Assembly: GCA_965237995.1 (NCBI GenBank)
Contig: CBDEGO010000005.1
Location: forward strand, 186,001 to 250,000
Reading direction: 5' to 3'
Source of the DNA: JAAELZ01 sp965237995
GTDB lineage: Bacteria > Pseudomonadota > Gammaproteobacteria > Arenicellales > Poriferihabitantaceae
DNA length: 64,000 bases
Both the position numbers and the translations under genes were made by a program. This document shows, piece by piece, positions 61,948 through 64,000 of this stretch. The number at the start of each line of letters is the position of its first letter. Position 1 is the first letter of the stretch. The notes below the pieces were generated by a model that saw only the letters and a list, made by a program, of their open reading frames with translations, was not told where the DNA came from and made no database searches.

Positions 61948-62673
61948 ATGAGCGTCATACCTGAAGGGGATTTACATACGATTGTCCAGTCGCTGACTTA
62001 TTCCCATATTGGGCAAGCCATTGACTCTATGAGGCGGTCATATGACTTGGCAATGATGGTAAAAACTGGTTGGGACAAAATGTCCGCACATCAGTTTGCT
62101 ATGTCTAGCATTATGCATGGTTTTTGTTTTCTAGAGTCACTAGTTAATGATCTAGGTTACAAATTACTCTTTGACAAAGATTCTGATGACTATATACCAG
62201 AAGAAAATAGAGATTTCCTATTAAAAAAATTAGCTTCTAATTGGAGCATGACCAGGAGCTTAGAGAAAATCACTTTCCTAATAGAACACCTTAAACTAGA
62301 TACAATGAGCGAAAATCAAAGGCAGAAAATTGTTGAAATAAACAACCTTAGAAATATCTTAATGCATGGTAAATCCTATAGTACAACAATGCTTTTAGAA
62401 TCTAATGGTGAGAATAGTTGGGAAGTACATGACCAAGAGGACTCCATAGATTGGTCAAAGAAATTTGCAGCTAATAAGTTCAACTCACCCGTCAATCTTG
62501 ATTATTCTGATGCTAAAAAAAGTCTAGAGACAATATTAGACGTATGTAAGAAATTTTATTCAAAACATTCTATAGGGCTTAGCGTCTCTACATCATATCC
62601 AAATGGTAGCTATAAGGCATTTTACGGAGAAGAAATAAATTTTGATGAATTACTTCAGTTGCCAACTAAATAG
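61948..62673 (+). CDS. cassette-encoded helical protein with a HEPN-type RNxxxH motif
   Basis: The 241-residue protein is largely helical. Residues 18-75 (QAIDSMRRSYDLAMMVKTG, MHGFCFLESLVNDLGYKLL) and 100-145 resemble the four-helix HEPN fold, and IVEINNLRNILMHGKS contains R135-N-I-L-M-H140, the RX4-6H signature of HEPN ribonucleases with a polar residue after Arg. HEPN proteins are common RNases in toxin-antitoxin and abortive-infection systems. There is no MNT-type partner gene; the cassette encodes this protein alone. A C-terminal segment (about 180-241) is unassigned. It starts 13 nt after attC site 4. Confidence 0.65.
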   Translation: MSVIPEGDLHTIVQSLTYSHIGQAIDSMRRSYDLAMMVKTGWDKMSAHQFAMSSIMHGFCFLESLVNDLGYKLLFDKDSDDYIPEENRDFLLKKLASNWSMTRSLEKITFLIEHLKLDTMSENQRQKIVEINNLRNILMHGKSYSTTMLLESNGENSWEVHDQEDSIDWSKKFAANKFNSPVNLDYSDAKKSLETILDVCKKFYSKHSIGLSVSTSYPNGSYKAFYGEEINFDELLQLPTK

Positions 62674-62751
62674 GCCTAACAAGGCCATAAAAGTTCGCCT
62701 GCGGCTGGACCTCCGCACTGCGTGCTCCGGCCCTTTATGGCAACGTTATAC
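62674..62751 (+). repeat. attC site 5 (best-formed)
   Basis: Left core GCCTAAC (62674-62680), right core GTTATAC (62745-62751), 78 nt. GCCATAAA beside the left core pairs perfectly with TTTATGGC beside the right core, and a central GCGGCTGGAC...CTCCGG region folds further. It follows the textbook R''-L''-L'-R' layout. It starts immediately after the stop of the HEPN-like gene. Confidence 0.9.
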
Positions 62752-62766
62752 GACAAATTTTTTCTG

Positions 62767-63495
62767 ATGCAAAATACAGATAAAATTACGATTACTTGGT
62801 TAAAAGATCATGTGCCAGTAAAGCTATGGATGACAGCCTTTGGGTTCATTGCGGCGACTTTCTTGGCTGGTATTTCTTTTTCTAAATGGGAGAATATTGA
62901 AATATGGCTCGAAAACCTAACTTCAAATGAAATAAGCAATAACATAATAGATGATTTGCAAGAACAATTGAAGGATAAGGAAAATCAGCTTCTTGCTTTA
63001 GACATTCGTCTAAAAAAGTTAAAGCCTTTCCGATTTACTGAAGAAGATGTTGAAAAATTAGCTGAATCTAATGCGACCGAAATGCAACAATTAATTGATG
63101 AAAACAAAAAATTGAGAACTGAAATTGACACTCTTAAAACAAGACTTCACAGTTCTACCAAAATTTTAGAAGAGAGAGTCTCTGATATCGAAAAAGAATC
63201 AGTTTCAGAATTTGCTGATAAGCTTGTAGGCGCTTGGAGCGGCTCTCATAGTGCCGGTGCTTTAACTACGATAACGGAATATTATTACTACATGACATTC
63301 ACCCCTGATTATAGAATTAGTGCTAGTTGGATAGATGACGGTTTCGTAGATTGCGCGTTTACAGAAAATAAGCAAGTTCTATCGGTTACTTGCCCCGATG
63401 AAAAAAGCTACAAAATTACTGTTCTGATGAAATCCAATTCTAAAATTACTGTTCTATATCAAAACCTAGCTCGGGTACTTTCAAGGGACTCATGA
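62767..63495 (+). CDS. cassette-encoded membrane protein with coiled coil and C-terminal beta domain
   Basis: The 242-residue protein starts at ATG 62767, 15 nt after the attC right core; a longer reading would run through attC site 5. It has one membrane helix (about 20-37), a long coiled coil (about 60-146, LQEQLKDKENQLLALDIRLK and later heptads) and a C-terminal beta-rich domain (about 150-235) that begins DKLVGAWSGS and alternates strands, reminiscent of a lipocalin-like fold. I do not recognise a named family. A membrane-tethered sensor or scaffold is possible. Confidence 0.6.
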   Translation: MQNTDKITITWLKDHVPVKLWMTAFGFIAATFLAGISFSKWENIEIWLENLTSNEISNNIIDDLQEQLKDKENQLLALDIRLKKLKPFRFTEEDVEKLAESNATEMQQLIDENKKLRTEIDTLKTRLHSSTKILEERVSDIEKESVSEFADKLVGAWSGSHSAGALTTITEYYYYMTFTPDYRISASWIDDGFVDCAFTENKQVLSVTCPDEKSYKITVLMKSNSKITVLYQNLARVLSRDS

Positions 63496-63518
63496 TCATA
63501 AGTGATATAGAAAGAAAA

Positions 63519-63597
63519 TCCATACAAGTGTATTAAGTCATTCACTTCGTTCATTGGGACGCTCCACTGCGTTACGCGCCCCTTATAAACGTTAGGC
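63519..63597 (+). repeat. attC site 6 (divergent left core)
   Basis: The right core GTTAGGC (63591-63597) is exact; the left core is a degenerate TCCATAC (63519-63525) followed by AAGTGTATTAAG, which pairs imperfectly with CTTATAAAC next to the right core. The central block 63555-63585 is nearly identical to that of site 1. Confidence 0.72.
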
Positions 63598-63619
63598 CTA
63601 GAAATATAGAGCGTCTAGT

Positions 63620-63841
63620 TTGAAATCTAAAGTAACGCTACCAGCAGTACTTTTTTTACTAACTGGCGCTGTTAGCCTATTTGTAGAAAATACGTACTAT
63701 CAGTATGTAGATGAAAATGGTTTTCTTCAAGAAAGTATGTTTCTACCCATTGGCGTATTTTCTTTAATTATTGGAACAATATTAACGTTTATTATTATCG
63801 CCAATACTTTTATTAAAATGCTCCGCCAAGCATATAAATAA
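63620..63841 (+). CDS. small two-helix membrane protein, DUF3955-like
   Basis: The 73-residue frame starts at TTG 63620 and encodes two membrane helices (about 6-22 and 42-66) joined by a short loop YQYVDENGFLQESMFLPIG. The YVDENGxLxEPxFLIPIG-like loop resembles the DUF3955 family of small membrane proteins. It begins 22 nt after attC site 6. Function unknown. The TTG start and short length lower certainty. Confidence 0.55.
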   Translation: MKSKVTLPAVLFLLTGAVSLFVENTYYQYVDENGFLQESMFLPIGVFSLIIGTILTFIIIANTFIKMLRQAYK

Positions 63842-63898
63842 CAATAAATCACACATCCCAATGGATTGCAGGTGACGCAGCTGAACCCGACGTTATGG
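63836..63898 (+). repeat. possible attC site 7
   Basis: AAATAAC (63836-63842) at the stop of the DUF3955-like gene and GTTATGG (63892-63898, preceded by CGAC) could be the cores of a 63-nt attC. The last base of the right core does not fit the consensus and internal pairing is poor. Confidence 0.4.
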
Positions 63899-64000
63899 GC
63901 CCAGTTTTATGCCATCGATGTTACTTGAACTGAAAAGAATAGGTTGCTTCAATGATGAAGGCTGATTAGCATCTAAGGCATGAATAATCGACTGCCTATT
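63899..64000 (+). other. start of a further cassette or array end, no supported gene
   Basis: No frame with support is visible in the last 102 nt. An ATG at 63980 is open to the edge (MNNRLPI), which could be the start of the next cassette gene but is too short to judge. Confidence 0.3.

Larger units (their letters stand above)
56802..63898 (+). mobile_element. integron gene-cassette array (no integrase in window)
   Basis: Successive + strand genes (60446, 61223, 61948, 62767, 63620) each begin 13-22 nt after a GTTRRRY-like core and end within or just before a RYYYAAC-like core; the first gene overlaps its core. The paired cores enclose imperfect palindromes of about 59-86 nt, the attC architecture recognised by integron integrases. 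Clear sites lie at 60345-60430, 61149-61208, 61876-61934 and 62674-62751, with more divergent ones at 56802-56876, 63519-63597 and 63836-63898. Genes are AT-richer and less conserved than those upstream. The orientation of the cores puts the expected attI/intI end on the left, where an ALDH operon lies instead, so this may be an integrase-less cluster. Confidence 0.85.

Noticed and set aside
1..64000. tRNA, rRNA, CRISPR arrays, insertion sequences and prophage genes
   Set aside because: No cloverleaf-like gene, regularly spaced direct repeats, transposase or phage structural gene was seen on reading the window; short RNA genes could still be missed without a covariance search.

Overview
The window reads as a chromosomal segment of a gammaproteobacterium, probably aerobic and plausibly marine. 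The support is gene content: fabA-fabB, hemX-hemY, glyQ-glyS-gmhB-plsC, cmoA-cmoB, a coxB-coxA-ctaG-coxC cytochrome oxidase cluster with its small gammaproteobacterial partners (DUF2909, DUF2970, DUF2244), mlaA, waaF and LPS-heptose synthesis. No rRNA, tRNA or CRISPR array was seen. I cannot name the genus.

Positions 1-56,600 are core genome with dense, mostly short operons. From left to right they hold: the tail of a flavin/ferredoxin-type reductase; hemX-hemY; a 2OG-Fe(II) dioxygenase; fabA-fabB (unsaturated fatty acid synthesis) and a secreted barrel-like protein; argD; a membrane-anchored NTF2-like protein; mrcA and mlaA-apaH-ctaA; glyQS-(MazG-like)-gmhB-plsC; SURF1/SCO-like assembly genes; the aa3-type oxidase operon, whose CoxB carries a fused cytochrome c domain; a pyrophosphate-type phosphofructokinase; waaF, ilvE, an M48 lipoprotein protease and mscL; an AlgR/LytTR regulator; metA with an overlapping P-loop ATPase gene; uppP, a MidA-type methyltransferase and folM; two large hybrid histidine kinases; a phosphoesterase, an ExeA-like ATPase and a zinc metallopeptidase; moaB, moaD-moaE and cmoA-cmoB; a rubredoxin; two homocysteine methyltransferases; phhB; and an alpha/beta hydrolase, flavin reductase and aldehyde dehydrogenase operon.

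From about 56,650 to the right edge the character changes. The sequence is more AT-rich, genes are poorly conserved and all on the + strand, and each is followed by a 55-90 nt imperfect palindrome bounded by RYYYAAC-like and GTTRRRY-like core sites. These are integron attC sites. I count six supportable sites and one weak one, so the region is an integron gene-cassette array. No integrase gene is in the window, and core genes lie immediately on the side where intI/attI would be expected, so this may be an integrase-less (CALIN-type) array.

The most notable cassette is a large two-gene unit. It pairs a RecQ-family helicase that has a C-terminal phosphoribosyltransferase-like domain with a DprA-like protein ending in a winged helix. 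This is the composition of PsyrTA-type (and, in part, ShosTA-type) toxin-antitoxin / anti-phage modules. Later cassettes encode a pyrimidine-dimer-glycosylase-like/YbgA-like fusion, a membrane-anchored protein, a protein with a HEPN-type RNxxxH motif, a membrane coiled-coil protein with a beta-rich end, and a small DUF3955-like membrane protein. The array therefore looks like a store of DNA-repair, defence and toxin-like functions.
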